64,000 nt of DNA, from the NCBI GenBank assembly GCA_964584315.1, contig CAZOZO010000008.1, positions 1 through 64,000 of the forward strand, read 5' to 3'. The stretch is from CAXXOK01 sp964584315. Its GTDB lineage: Bacteria; Bacillota; Clostridia; Christensenellales; Aristaeellaceae. The notes below the pieces were generated by a model. The model made no database searches. It saw nothing but the letters and a program-made list of their open reading frames with translations, and was not told where the DNA came from. This document shows positions 42,935 to 51,734 of this stretch, piece after piece (within the stretch, counting starts at the first letter, position 1; each line of letters opens with the position of its first letter). The translations under genes were made by a program, and so were the position numbers.

Positions 42935-44731
42935 ATGAGCGACTACAAACCATATGACGGCTACGAGCCTAACGAGCCGGTGGGGGACGCTCCCGACGGC
43001 CTGGGTACTAGGCCGCTCGCGCCCGCCGGTGCTTTTGGCGCGCGGCCCGGCGGCCCGGCGGAGCGGACTCCCGCCTCCCTGAATTGGGAGGAGGCAGGAT
43101 ATACCCCCAACGAGCCGGACGGCGAACCGGCCTATACCCGGCAGAATGCCCCTGCGACCCATGCCGAAAACCGCTATACCCGCCCCACTTGGGACGAGGC
43201 GACCTACGAGCCCGAGCCCGCCGCACCGCGCAGGCGGCGCACCCGCGCGGCCGCTTACGACGCGCCGGAAGAAGCCCCCGTGGCAGATGAGGAAGCGATT
43301 GCGGATACCGCCTATCCTACCTATCAGCGCCCGCAGGCCGAGGCGGAGGACGCCATGGCAATGAGTGCCCGCTTTGCGCCGCCGCTTAAGTTTGAGCTGC
43401 CGCCCCAGCGCCATGCCGAACCGGCGGAAGGGGACTTTTACGCCGCCCCCGCCACGCCCTTGCTGTACCAGACGCGCAAACCCGCCGCGCCCAGTGGGTA
43501 CGGCACGGGCTTCGACCCCGCCTCCCCCGCGGACGACTATCGCGTGGAAGCCGAGGGCTACGGTGGGCGAAGGGCACGAAGGGGCCGCGGTCTCAGACGC
43601 TTCCTTGTTGTGTTGTGCGTGCTGGCGGTGCTGGGCAGCGCGGCGTATTTTGGCCGCGACTACATCCTGCAACAGGTGAGCAACCTTTTTGGCACCGAGG
43701 CCGCGGAGTCGGTCAATCAGGCGGTCAATCAGGCCATCGGCGGCGGGGCGCAGCAGCCCACCGCCGCCTACGACCCTGCGCCCGCCGTGCAGGTGAGCGA
43801 CAGGGCGCGGCAGGGCATCGCCGCCGTGGCTGGCGGCGTGGACCTGGCCCCCTACGCCGTTACCGCGCGCAATGTGGTGGCCCGCAGGCAGACAGCGGAC
43901 GGCCTGTACGAGTACTACCTTTTCGCCGCCGCGGACGGGCGGCTGCTGGGCTACTACGAGGGCTTGGGCGAGAATGACTTCCTCATCTGCGCGGACGATA
44001 TCTACTACGTGCCGCAGCCGCCCTACCTGATCGACGCGGAGGGCCTGCCGCTGATCGACGCGTCGCGCTACCAGCAGGCGGCGGGCGCGGACGCGGTGCT
44101 GGGCCCCATGACCGGCGGATGGGCCACCATCCGGAACGCGGCGGGAACCGCCAGCAACTATATCAAGGGGGATGGCACGCTGCTCAGCGCCCTGTGGTTC
44201 GCCAAGGCGTGGCCCTTTACCGCCGGGCAGACGCTTGCGTGGGTGGATACCGGCAATGTGACCGAGCCCGAGGAACGCTATGCGCTTTACACCCTGACGC
44301 GCGGGGGCGAGATGAAGCTGTGGAAACACGCCGCAGACATGGACGGCGTGCTGGGCTGCGCGGCGGGCGTGGCGGTGATGGCGGGCGGCGAGGTGGTGCG
44401 CCTGGATGCGGCGCATACATCGCTGTGCGTGACCGACGATGCCGCCGTGTATGCGGATTGCGGCGCGCTGGTGGTGCGCGACCCCGCGACCGGCAAGTAT
44501 GCCCTGTTCGTGGGCGGCGAGCAGCATTACGATTTTGCGTATGACCGCATCGCGCCCGTGCCATCGGATATCCAGTGGGCGGAGAGCGCAAACGGCCTCT
44601 ACCGCGTGCTGACGGTGACCGGTATGGCTTACCCGCTGCCGCTTTCGCACTACTTCGCGCTGGAGAAGGATGGGGCCAAGGAGATGGTGGCCCTGTCCAC
44701 AGGCTCGGTTTATCCGCTCCGGCTGCAATAG
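42935..44731 (+). CDS. membrane-anchored protein with Pro-rich cytoplasmic head, unknown
   Basis: 598 residues, start ATG after GAGGTG. Residues 1-215 are disordered and acidic with recurring YEPNEP, YTPNEP and YTRPTWDE units. One membrane segment follows an Arg cluster (LRRFLVVLCVLAVLGSAAYFG, about 226-246). The outer part (250-598) is beta-rich, with repeated short strands such as YYLFAAADGRLLGYYEG and YVPQPPYLIDAEGLPLIDA, similar in feel to WG-repeat/propeller proteins. No enzyme motif. The next gene starts 19 bases later; probably an envelope pair. Confidence 0.75.
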   Translation: MSDYKPYDGYEPNEPVGDAPDGLGTRPLAPAGAFGARPGGPAERTPASLNWEEAGYTPNEPDGEPAYTRQNAPATHAENRYTRPTWDEATYEPEPAAPRRRRTRAAAYDAPEEAPVADEEAIADTAYPTYQRPQAEAEDAMAMSARFAPPLKFELPPQRHAEPAEGDFYAAPATPLLYQTRKPAAPSGYGTGFDPASPADDYRVEAEGYGGRRARRGRGLRRFLVVLCVLAVLGSAAYFGRDYILQQVSNLFGTEAAESVNQAVNQAIGGGAQQPTAAYDPAPAVQVSDRARQGIAAVAGGVDLAPYAVTARNVVARRQTADGLYEYYLFAAADGRLLGYYEGLGENDFLICADDIYYVPQPPYLIDAEGLPLIDASRYQQAAGADAVLGPMTGGWATIRNAAGTASNYIKGDGTLLSALWFAKAWPFTAGQTLAWVDTGNVTEPEERYALYTLTRGGEMKLWKHAADMDGVLGCAAGVAVMAGGEVVRLDAAHTSLCVTDDAAVYADCGALVVRDPATGKYALFVGGEQHYDFAYDRIAPVPSDIQWAESANGLYRVLTVTGMAYPLPLSHYFALEKDGAKEMVALSTGSVYPLRLQ

Positions 44732-44750
44732 ACCTTCGGGAGGGATGCTT

Positions 44751-46805
44751 ATGAAACGCTTTCTTGCGCTGATGATGGCGCTTTGCCTGTCCGTGGGTTC
44801 CGCCGCTGCGGAGGCGCCGGACGGCGACCGAACCGTGGAGCTGACGGGGAACGGCCTGACCGTGTACCGCGTCAAGGCAACAGGGGAGGATGACACGCTC
44901 CAGTACAAGCTGGATTACCCGGCCTTCGAGAGCGAGGACGCCTCGCTGGCCGAGTACCTGACCGGCGCGGTGACCGGGCCGCTGCTGGCGCTGCGGCGTG
45001 CGGCCCCCATGGCGGGCGCGGCTGCGGGCGCGAAGGACTACATCCGCATGATGTTCTACGCCTCGATGGACTTTCCGGGCATCCTTTCGCTGGAGGCGAC
45101 GGTGCTCAACCGCTCGGCGGATCAGTCCATCAACGAGATGCTGTTCTTTTACCGCATCATCGATCTGAACGGGAGGCGGGAGCTGAGTGTGTACGACCTG
45201 TTCACCGAGCCGCGGGAGCAGGTGGATACGGCCATCCGCAGCGCGGTGCTCAGCACGCTTTCCGGGCAGGAGGGCGTGATCGTGACCGAAGCGGCGCAGG
45301 TGCCCGCGCCCAACTCCATCAAGCTGACGACGGACGTGTTCCAGTGCCTGTATGCCGCACGCACCGTGACCGAAAAGGCGACCACCGTGAACGTGCCGTG
45401 GGCGCAGCTGGGCCTGACGCCCTCGCCGCTGCTCACGGGCGAGGCAGCCCCCGCGGATGGAGAAGCGACCGAAACCCCTGCCCAGCCCGACGCCATGCAA
45501 AATGAGACCCCTGCCGGCGAGACGCCCGCCGATGCGGCGGCCATGACCGCCCTCACCGGCGACGCGCTGCTCGCCCGCCTGACGGAGAGCGACTGGCAAA
45601 CCATGGACTCCACGCTGCGCTTTATGCAGGACGGCACCGTGACCGACCCGACTGGCGGCGAGTCGCTCTTTACAGCTTACAGCCTGACTGCGCAGGGCCT
45701 GAGCCTGACCACCGTCGAGCGCCCCGACCAGAGCGCCGTGGTGACCGAGGAAGCGGACGGCCTGTTGCTCACCTTCGATACCGAGACCAGCGATTTTGAA
45801 ACCCTGCTGCTCACGCCGCTTTCTGCGGCGGAAGGGGAACCCGCCGCCCAGGCGGATACCCCCACGCCCATGCCGCAGATGGATATGAGCGTTTCCGTGC
45901 AGCCGATGGATGTGGCCACACCCACCCCCATGCCCGTGACCGGCGAGGATGCGGATGTGGTGGCGTTCCTCTCCCAGGGGCTGTGGAAAAAGCTTGGCAC
46001 CGATGGGGACACCTACTACCAGTTCCTGCCTGACGGGCGTATGCTGACCATACAGGTTACGCCCTATACCGTGGCGGGCGGCGAACTGAGTGGTGGTGAG
46101 CTCTCCGGCACGGTGCAGGCGGGCGGCACTGCCTTTACGCTGGTGCAGGCGGACGGCGGACAGGTTGGCTTTGTGCTCAACCGCGCCGCAACGGCGGTAC
46201 AGGCGGAGTCATTCGTGACGGCTTCGCCCACGCCCACGCCGTCGCCTACCCCCACACCGTCGGCTACGCCCACGGCCACGCCCGCGCCCACCCCCAGCCC
46301 CACGCCCTCGCCCACCTTGTCGCCCTTCGAGCAGGCGCAGAGCAGCGCCCCCACGCTGGCGGCCTTGGGCGACGCGAGCTTTGCAAAACGACAGACCTTC
46401 AAGGTATACAGCGCGCCGGACGAGAGCAGCTTCCGCGACAGCAAAGCGCAGGTGACCACCGATGAGACGGTGCAGATCTTCGGCGTAACGGGCGAGTGGG
46501 TGCTGGTGAGTTACCCGATCGGCAACGGCTCGCGCGGGCGTATCGGCTACATCACAAGCAGCACCCTGGCCGACCCGGACAACGTGGCGCAGATCGCCTT
46601 CGCCGATGTGAAGGTGAAGCTGGTCAAGAAGGCCAACGCCACGGACGACCCGCTGCGCGGCAAGACCAAGCTGTTTGAGATCAAGAAGGACGCGGAGGTC
46701 ACGTTGCTGGCGTTCCTGGGCACGGACTGGGCCTATGTGGAGACCACGTACAAGGACAAGCCCTGCCGTGCGTTTATCCCCAAATCGGCGTTGGCGGCGG
46801 AGTAA
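44751..46805 (+). CDS. secreted SH3-domain protein with PT linker
   Basis: 684 residues. Signal peptide FLALMMALCLSVGSAAAEAP, no lipobox. Residues about 30-200 resemble the DUF3298/PdaC-like envelope domains (QYKLDYPAFESEDASLAEYL; MLFFYRIIDLNGRRELSVYDLF). Then two lipocalin-like segments with LTESDWQTMDSTLRFMQDG and LSQGLWKKLGTDGDTYYQFLPDG. A Thr-Pro-Ser linker (about 490-525) leads to two SH3-like modules (FKVYSAPDESSFRDSKAQV; KVKLVKKANATDDPLRGK). Likely binds cell-wall material. ATG after GGAGGG. Confidence 0.8.
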   Translation: MKRFLALMMALCLSVGSAAAEAPDGDRTVELTGNGLTVYRVKATGEDDTLQYKLDYPAFESEDASLAEYLTGAVTGPLLALRRAAPMAGAAAGAKDYIRMMFYASMDFPGILSLEATVLNRSADQSINEMLFFYRIIDLNGRRELSVYDLFTEPREQVDTAIRSAVLSTLSGQEGVIVTEAAQVPAPNSIKLTTDVFQCLYAARTVTEKATTVNVPWAQLGLTPSPLLTGEAAPADGEATETPAQPDAMQNETPAGETPADAAAMTALTGDALLARLTESDWQTMDSTLRFMQDGTVTDPTGGESLFTAYSLTAQGLSLTTVERPDQSAVVTEEADGLLLTFDTETSDFETLLLTPLSAAEGEPAAQADTPTPMPQMDMSVSVQPMDVATPTPMPVTGEDADVVAFLSQGLWKKLGTDGDTYYQFLPDGRMLTIQVTPYTVAGGELSGGELSGTVQAGGTAFTLVQADGGQVGFVLNRAATAVQAESFVTASPTPTPSPTPTPSATPTATPAPTPSPTPSPTLSPFEQAQSSAPTLAALGDASFAKRQTFKVYSAPDESSFRDSKAQVTTDETVQIFGVTGEWVLVSYPIGNGSRGRIGYITSSTLADPDNVAQIAFADVKVKLVKKANATDDPLRGKTKLFEIKKDAEVTLLAFLGTDWAYVETTYKDKPCRAFIPKSALAAE

Positions 46806-46948
46806 ACAGAGGCGGATGGCAAGACGCGACGTCTGGCAAAGCGCGCGGATCGCGCCCGCACCGTCCACCAAGCACATTGGCTCTGGAACAACCTTAAAAC
46901 CGCCCGCCATATCAAGGGGCATACGCCCCGCATGACAGCAAGAAAAAC

Positions 46949-46977
46949 GCGGCCGCCTCAGCAAACGAGGCGGCCGC
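46949..46977 (-). terminator. terminator after metQ
   Basis: Perfect 11 bp stem GCGGCCGCCTC/GAGGCGGCCGC with 7-base loop, then GTTTTTCTT on the minus strand. It may also stop the converging SH3-protein gene. Confidence 0.85.
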
Positions 46978-47099
46978 TTCCCGTATATCAGCTTGGAAAG
47001 GAGCAGGGGTACTTCTGCCCCGCACAACGCCAAAATCGAACGGCGAATTACACCGTCCGAAAATAGTGCCGCGATGCGCGGGGCCAGCCCGTGTGCCCG

Positions 47100-47915
47100 T
47101 TACTGGGCGGCGGGCGTAAAGGTGGGGGCGAAGCCGCTGGCCACGATCAGGTCGTACACCTTCTGGGTGTAGATGACCTGCTGCAGCGCCTTGACCCACG
47201 GGGCTTCGGCGTTCTCCGCGCGCACGGCGATCAGGTTCACGTAGCCCTTGGCGGCGAGGCTGTCCGGCCCCTCGGCGTACAGGCCGTCACGGTAGGGGAT
47301 CAGTTCCGCCAGCACGGCGTTGTTGCCGTTGATCACTGCATAGGCCACGTCGCTGCGCAGGCCGGGGATCAGCTCGGCATTGGCCTCGATGATCTCCAGG
47401 TTGTGCGGGTTGGTCACGATATCTTCCTTGGTGTTGGTGCTCTCCAGCGTGGTGCCCTCCGGCAGGGTGATGAGGCCCGCATCCTGCAAGAGCAGCAGCG
47501 CGCGGTTCAGGTTGGTGGGGTCGTTGGGGATGGCGATCTTGTCGCCATCGGCGATCTCATCCAGGCTGGCCTTGGTGCCCGCATAGATGGCCAGCGGCTC
47601 GAAGTGAGTGAACACCACGCCCACCAGCTTGTTGGCATCATCCACGGTCTCGTTGTAGCTGGCAAGGTAGGGGATGTGCTGGAAGAAGTTCGCCTGCACG
47701 GAGCCGTCCGAGGTGGCGGGGTTTTCCACCACGTAGTCGGATACCACGGTCAGGTCAAGGTCGTAGCCGAGGGACGCCAGGTCTTCCTTGACGAGCTCAA
47801 GGATCTGCGCGTGGGGATTCTCCGTGGCGATGATGGACAGCTTTTCGCCCGCCAGCGCGGTGGTCAGGCTCAGGGCAAGGGCAAGGGTCAGGATGATGGC
47901 TACCAGCTTTTTCAT
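47100..47915 (-). CDS. metQ: methionine ABC transporter binding protein
   Basis: 271 residues. NlpA/MetQ family: IIATENPHAQILELVKEDLA, QANFFQHIPYLASYN, FEPLAIYAG, KIAIPNDPTNLNRALLLLQDAGLI. The signal peptide ends TTALAGEK with no cysteine, whereas MetQ is normally a lipoprotein. Last gene of metN-metI-metQ; start ATG after AAAGGAG. May bind methionine or its sulfoxide or derivatives. Confidence 0.92.
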   Translation of the reverse strand: MKKLVAIILTLALALSLTTALAGEKLSIIATENPHAQILELVKEDLASLGYDLDLTVVSDYVVENPATSDGSVQANFFQHIPYLASYNETVDDANKLVGVVFTHFEPLAIYAGTKASLDEIADGDKIAIPNDPTNLNRALLLLQDAGLITLPEGTTLESTNTKEDIVTNPHNLEIIEANAELIPGLRSDVAYAVINGNNAVLAELIPYRDGLYAEGPDSLAAKGYVNLIAVRAENAEAPWVKALQQVIYTQKVYDLIVASGFAPTFTPAAQ

Positions 47916-47935
47916 GGGGTTTGCTCCTTTCGAAT

Positions 47936-48598
47936 TTAGCGTCGTTTATGGTCCAAGCTCCGCATCAGGCGGGTGCCTAAAACGGTGATGATCTGCACCA
48001 GCGCCACCAGAAGCAGGCTGGCGGAGTACATGACGTCGAACTTGCGAATGTTCAGGCCCTTGATGATGGCCAGCGCCCCCAGCCCGCCGCCGCCCGCCGC
48101 GCTGGCCAGCGCCGTGTAGGCGAGGATGGTGGTCACGCTGATGGCCGCGCCGTTCACCAGCGAGGGCACGGCCTCCGGCAGGAGCACCTTGCGGATGATC
48201 TGCCAGTTGCTGGAGCCCATCGACTGCGCGGCCTCGATCACGCCCCTGTCCACCTCGCTGAGCGAACCTTCCACCATGCGCGCGATGTAGGGGAAGGCGC
48301 TGACCACCAGCGGGAAGATGACCGACGTGGTGCCGATGGCCGAGCCCATGACCGCGCGGGTGACGGGGAAGAGCATCGCCAGCATGATGATGAAGGGGAT
48401 GGAGCGCAGGAAGTTGATGGCCGTGCCCAGCGCCGCGTTGAGCGCGGGTTTGGGCAGGATATGGTCGCGGCGGGTCACCACCAGCAAAATGCCCAGCGGC
48501 AGGCCGATCAGGTAGGCGATCAGGCTGGCCCAGAAGGTCATGTACACGGTCTCGGCAGCGCCGGTCAGCAGCATGGGCCACAGTTTGTCCCAAGTCAT
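47936..48598 (-). CDS. metI: methionine ABC transporter permease
   Basis: 220 residues, five membrane segments, the usual MetI size. EAA loop VIEAAQSMGSSNWQIIRKVLLPEAVPSL, then GGGGLGALAI. The ATG overlaps the metN stop (ATGA), and the stop is 20 bases before metQ. Confidence 0.93.
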   Translation of the reverse strand: MTWDKLWPMLLTGAAETVYMTFWASLIAYLIGLPLGILLVVTRRDHILPKPALNAALGTAINFLRSIPFIIMLAMLFPVTRAVMGSAIGTTSVIFPLVVSAFPYIARMVEGSLSEVDRGVIEAAQSMGSSNWQIIRKVLLPEAVPSLVNGAAISVTTILAYTALASAAGGGGLGALAIIKGLNIRKFDVMYSASLLLVALVQIITVLGTRLMRSLDHKRR

Positions 48599-49644
48599 GC
48601 GGGGTGCACCTCCTCGACCGTCAGGCCTAGCTTTTCAAGGTAGTCCGTCAGCAGCTTGCGCTCGACGGGGTCTTTGGGCAGCGATACTAGCATTTGGCCG
48701 TACGCCTTCTGGTTCAGTTGCCGGATATCCGCGGACAGGATGTTGACCGTCGCGCCGCTCTCCTTCACCATACGGCTGATGATGGGCTGCTCCGCGGATT
48801 CGCCGTCAAACACGATGCGCAGCGCCGCCTCCTGCGGCTGGGGCTCGGTCTCGCCGGGCAGGATGCCGAACAGGCGCTTGCCTGCCGCGGACTTTGTGTG
48901 CAAAAACACTTCATCCACCGTGCCCTGCTCGGCCAGCTTGCCGCCGTCTAAAATGGCGACCTTGTTGCACACCTGCCGGATCACGGCCATCTCGTGGGTG
49001 ATCAGCACCACGGTGATGCCCAGCGTGCGGTTGATGCGCTGCAGCAGCTCCAAAATGCTCTGCGTGGTCATGGGGTCCAGCGCGCTGGTGGCTTCGTCGC
49101 ACAGCAGCATCTCGGGGTCGCCCGCCAGCGCCCGCGCGATGGCTACGCGCTGCTTTTGACCGCCGCTGAGCTGGCTGGGGTAGGCGGCTGCCTTTTCCGC
49201 GAGCCCGACGACCTCGAGCAGCTCGCGCACGCGGGCGTCCGCCTGCTTCTTGGGCACGCCCGCGATCTCCAGCGGGTAGCGCACGTTGCGCGCGACCGTC
49301 TTTTGCGACAACAGGTTGAACTGCTGGAAGATCATCGCCATGCGCCGACGGGTATGGCGCAGCGCCGCGGGAGCCATGGTCAGCACGTTCTGCCCGTCGA
49401 TCAGCACCTGCCCGCCTGAGGGGGTGTCCAGCCGGTTCAGGCAGCGGATCAGCGTGCTTTTGCCCGCGCCGCTCATGCCGATGATGCCGTAGATATCGCC
49501 CTTTTCGATCGTCAGGCTGATACCGTCCAGCGCCTTCAGCTCTCCGTCCGGCGTCTGGTACACCTTGGTCAGGCCACGAATCTCGATCTGCGGCGCATTT
49601 CCCTGTTCCATACAGGGGGCCTGCGCCTCCGCGCTTTTCTCCAC
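48595..49644 (-). CDS. metN: methionine ABC transporter ATP-binding protein
   Basis: 349 residues. Walker A GMSGAGKST, signature LSGGQKQR, Walker B LLCDEATSALD, switch His in LITHEMAV. The C-terminal 75 residues form the NIL/ACT-like domain that lets MetN sense intracellular methionine. The start is GTG 49644, 11 bases after AAGGAG; an ATG 11 codons later has no ribosome site. It is preceded by a leader with a Cys/Met-rich peptide and terminator. Confidence 0.94.
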   Translation of the reverse strand: MEKSAEAQAPCMEQGNAPQIEIRGLTKVYQTPDGELKALDGISLTIEKGDIYGIIGMSGAGKSTLIRCLNRLDTPSGGQVLIDGQNVLTMAPAALRHTRRRMAMIFQQFNLLSQKTVARNVRYPLEIAGVPKKQADARVRELLEVVGLAEKAAAYPSQLSGGQKQRVAIARALAGDPEMLLCDEATSALDPMTTQSILELLQRINRTLGITVVLITHEMAVIRQVCNKVAILDGGKLAEQGTVDEVFLHTKSAAGKRLFGILPGETEPQPQEAALRIVFDGESAEQPIISRMVKESGATVNILSADIRQLNQKAYGQMLVSLPKDPVERKLLTDYLEKLGLTVEEVHPA

Positions 49645-49672
49645 GCTGTTTCACACTCCTTGTTCAAGCAAA

Positions 49673-49703
49673 AAGCCCGCCTCACGCAGTGCGAGGCGGG
49701 CTT
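49673..49703 (-). terminator. leader terminator before metN
   Basis: Perfect 11 bp stem AAGCCCGCCTC/GAGGCGGGCTT, 9-base loop, ending in TTTTTG on the minus strand. It lies between the leader peptide stop and metN, so it must be bypassed for metNIQ expression. Confidence 0.9.
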
Positions 49704-49721
49704 ATGGGCTTCAATGGGCCA

Positions 49722-49802
49722 TCAAGCGACGCAACACAAACAGCGCGGGCTGAAATCGCACGCACACATCATGCACATCGACATGGCACATAGTGTCGTC
49801 AC
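49722..49802 (-). CDS. Cys/Met-rich leader peptide of metNIQ (26 residues)
   Basis: Short frame from GTG 49802, five bases after GGGAGGAG, ending in TGA at 49722-49724. Begins MTTLCAMSMCMMCACDF and ends CLCCVA: 7 Cys and 5 Met (counting the start) among 26 residues. It lies between a TTGACA/TATCGT promoter and an intrinsic terminator. This layout fits a leader peptide whose translation speed reports cysteine or methionine supply and sets read-through into the methionine transporter. An independent small metal-binding protein is the alternative. No S-box or T-box motif is seen in this leader. Confidence 0.7.
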   Translation of the reverse strand: MTTLCAMSMCMMCACDFSPRCLCCVA

Positions 49803-49846
49803 GTGGACTCCTCCCTTCCTGGCGCTGCCGCCTTGATGATGGGTTT

Positions 49847-49875
49847 ACGATAGCATAGCGAAAAAGCCTTGTCAA
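49847..49875 (-). promoter_or_regulatory. promoter of the metNIQ leader
   Basis: TTGACA (49875-49870), 17-base spacer, TATCGT (49852-49847). Gives a leader of about 195 nt before metN. Confidence 0.75.
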
Positions 49876-49940
49876 CCCGAATTGGCCACTTTTTTCTGGA
49901 TACAGCAAATAAAGTTTAAAAGCCCATGGGAATAGTGGGG

Positions 49941-51179
49941 TTAGCCGTGCAGGTACTTTTCCTGCGCAGGGGTGAGCGTATCCACTGCAACACCCAGTGC
50001 CGCAAGCTTGCGCAGCGCCACGTCACGGTCGATATCCTGCGGCACGGCCAGCACCTCGTGGGGGAGCGACGTGCCTTGCTCGGCCACGCGGCGCGCGCAC
50101 AGCGCCTGCAAGGCAAAGCTCATGTCCATGATCTCGGCTGGGTGGCCGTCGCCCGCGGCAAGGTTCACCAGCCGCCCCTCGGCGATCAGGTACACCGTTC
50201 TGCCGTTGGGCAGCACGTAGCCCACGATGTTCCTGCGCGCCTCAAAGTGGCTCACCGCCAGCGCGCGCAGGCCTTGCGCGTCCACCTCCACGTCGAAGTG
50301 GCCCGCGTTGCACAGGATGGCCCCTTCCTTCATGGCCAGCATATGCGCGGGCGTAACCACGCCGTGGCAGCCTGTCACGGTCACGAACACGTCGCCCAGC
50401 GGCGCTGCCTCCGCCATGGGCATGACCGCGAAGCCGTCCATCACGGCCTCGATGGCCTTTACAGGGTCTACCTCTGTCACGATCACCTGTGCGCCAAGGC
50501 CCTTGGCGCGCATGGCGACGCCCTTGCCGCACCAGCCGTAGCCCGCGACCACCGCCGTGGTGCCCGCCACCACCAGGTTGGTAGTGCGCATGATGCCGTC
50601 CCACACACTCTGGCCGGTGCCGTAACGGTTGTCGAACAGGTGCTTGCAATCCGCGTCGTTGATGTTGAACATTGGGAAGCGAAGCTTGCCCGCCCGCGCG
50701 CGGGCCTGCAGGCGCAGGATGCCGGTGGTGGTCTCCTCGTTGCCGCCGCGCAGGTTTGCGGCCCACTCGGGGTGCTCCTCATGCAGGATGTGCACAAGGT
50801 CGCCGCCGTCGTCCACCATCACGTCCGGCAGGGTGGAAAGCGCCAGACACTCGTAACCGTGGATCTCCTCCGGCGTGCAGGCGTGGGTGGCCAGCACGGT
50901 CACACCACTCTCCGCCAGCGCGGCGCACACATCGTCCTGCGTGCTGAGCGGGTTGCTGCCCGTGGCATATACCTCCGCGCCGCCTGTGTGCAGCACCTGT
51001 GCCAAATAAGCCGTTTTCGCCTCCATATGCACGCACGTGACCACGCGCAGCCCCTTGAAAGGCTGGTCGCGCCTGAACTCCTCCTCGATGCTCCGTAAAA
51101 CCGGCATATGCCGTCGCACCCATTCGATCTTCTGCCTGCCCTGCGGCGCGAGCGACGCGTCGCGGATGATCGATTCCAT
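49941..51179 (-). CDS. ahcY: S-adenosylhomocysteine hydrolase
   Basis: 412 residues, normal for the shorter bacterial form. Splits SAH to homocysteine and adenosine, recycling the product of methylation. Motifs: VVTCVHMEAKTAYLAQVL, ATGSNPLSTQDDV, DADCKHLFDNRYGTGQSVWDGI, NAD-site VAGYGWCGKGVAMRA, and GHFDVEVDAQGL. Start ATG after CGGAGG. Directly upstream of the metNIQ leader on the same strand, consistent with a methionine-cycle cluster. Confidence 0.94.
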   Translation of the reverse strand: MESIIRDASLAPQGRQKIEWVRRHMPVLRSIEEEFRRDQPFKGLRVVTCVHMEAKTAYLAQVLHTGGAEVYATGSNPLSTQDDVCAALAESGVTVLATHACTPEEIHGYECLALSTLPDVMVDDGGDLVHILHEEHPEWAANLRGGNEETTTGILRLQARARAGKLRFPMFNINDADCKHLFDNRYGTGQSVWDGIMRTTNLVVAGTTAVVAGYGWCGKGVAMRAKGLGAQVIVTEVDPVKAIEAVMDGFAVMPMAEAAPLGDVFVTVTGCHGVVTPAHMLAMKEGAILCNAGHFDVEVDAQGLRALAVSHFEARRNIVGYVLPNGRTVYLIAEGRLVNLAAGDGHPAEIMDMSFALQALCARRVAEQGTSLPHEVLAVPQDIDRDVALRKLAALGVAVDTLTPAQEKYLHG

Positions 51180-51214
51180 ATCTACGCCTCCGATTCATAC
51201 GCTGTCCTGCTGCC

Positions 51215-51243
51215 ATTATAGCAAACAAACCGGCGCGCGCCAA
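51215..51243 (-). promoter_or_regulatory. ahcY promoter
   Basis: TTGGCG (51243-51238), 17-base spacer, TATAAT (51220-51215). Confidence 0.7.
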
Positions 51244-51266
51244 CCGTGTTCTTTCGTTGCACGGCA

Positions 51267-51296
51267 AAGCCCGGCCGCAACAAAAGGGCCGGGCTT
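51267..51296 (-). terminator. terminator after trxA
   Basis: Perfect 10 bp stem AAGCCCGGCC/GGCCGGGCTT, 10-base loop, TTGCC on the minus strand. It separates trxA from ahcY. Confidence 0.75.
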
Positions 51297-51353
51297 CAAA
51301 ACAGCTGCCGTATGAGTTACCCTGACTGCCTCCCTTGCGGGGGCAAGCGAGGT

Positions 51354-51662
51354 TCAGCCGATCATCTTGCGGATGGCATCCTTGCCGCGGGCACCCACCG
51401 CCTGCTGGGCTACCTTACCGTCCTTGAGCACGATCAGGGTCGGAATGCTCATGACGCCGTAGCGGGCGGCCAGCTCGGGGTACTCGTCCACGTTCACCTT
51501 GCCTACCTTGTAGGCATCGCTCTCTTCGGCCAGTTCGTCCACCAGCGGGCTCACCATCTTGCAAGGGCCGCACCAGTCGGCGTAAAAATCGATCAGCACG
51601 GGCTTGGTGCTGTTCAGCGCCTCAGTTTCAAAGTTCTGGCTGGTAAATTTGATCACTGCCAT
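51354..51662 (-). CDS. trxA: thioredoxin
   Basis: 102 residues from ATG 51662 with GGAGG upstream; the longer frame to 51731 has no site. Active-site WCGPC in VLIDFYADWCGPCKMVSP, cis-Pro in MSIPTLIV. Complete, cytoplasmic disulfide reductase. Follows the BTAD regulator by 72 bases on the same strand. Confidence 0.96.
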   Translation of the reverse strand: MAVIKFTSQNFETEALNSTKPVLIDFYADWCGPCKMVSPLVDELAEESDAYKVGKVNVDEYPELAARYGVMSIPTLIVLKDGKVAQQAVGARGKDAIRKMIG

Positions 51663-51734
51663 GTTTTTATTTCCTCCTTCCAATTTGGGAACGGGCATAT
51701 TATACCCGACCCATGGGGGGATGAAACACACACC

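Noticed and set aside
42665..44908. 747-residue open frame on the minus strand
   Set aside because: It is antisense to the membrane-protein gene at 42935, which has promoter, ribosome site and sensible domains. The reverse frame is Arg/Gly/His-rich low-sense sequence caused by high GC.
49645..49850. SAM riboswitch (S-box) in front of metN
   Set aside because: Looked for the S-box core and kink-turn pattern; none seen. The leader instead holds a short coding frame and terminator.
49711..49908. 65-residue minus-strand frame over the metN leader
   Set aside because: Different frame from the Cys/Met peptide. It begins upstream of the promoter and has no ribosome site of its own; the 26-residue frame has a strong site and correct placement.
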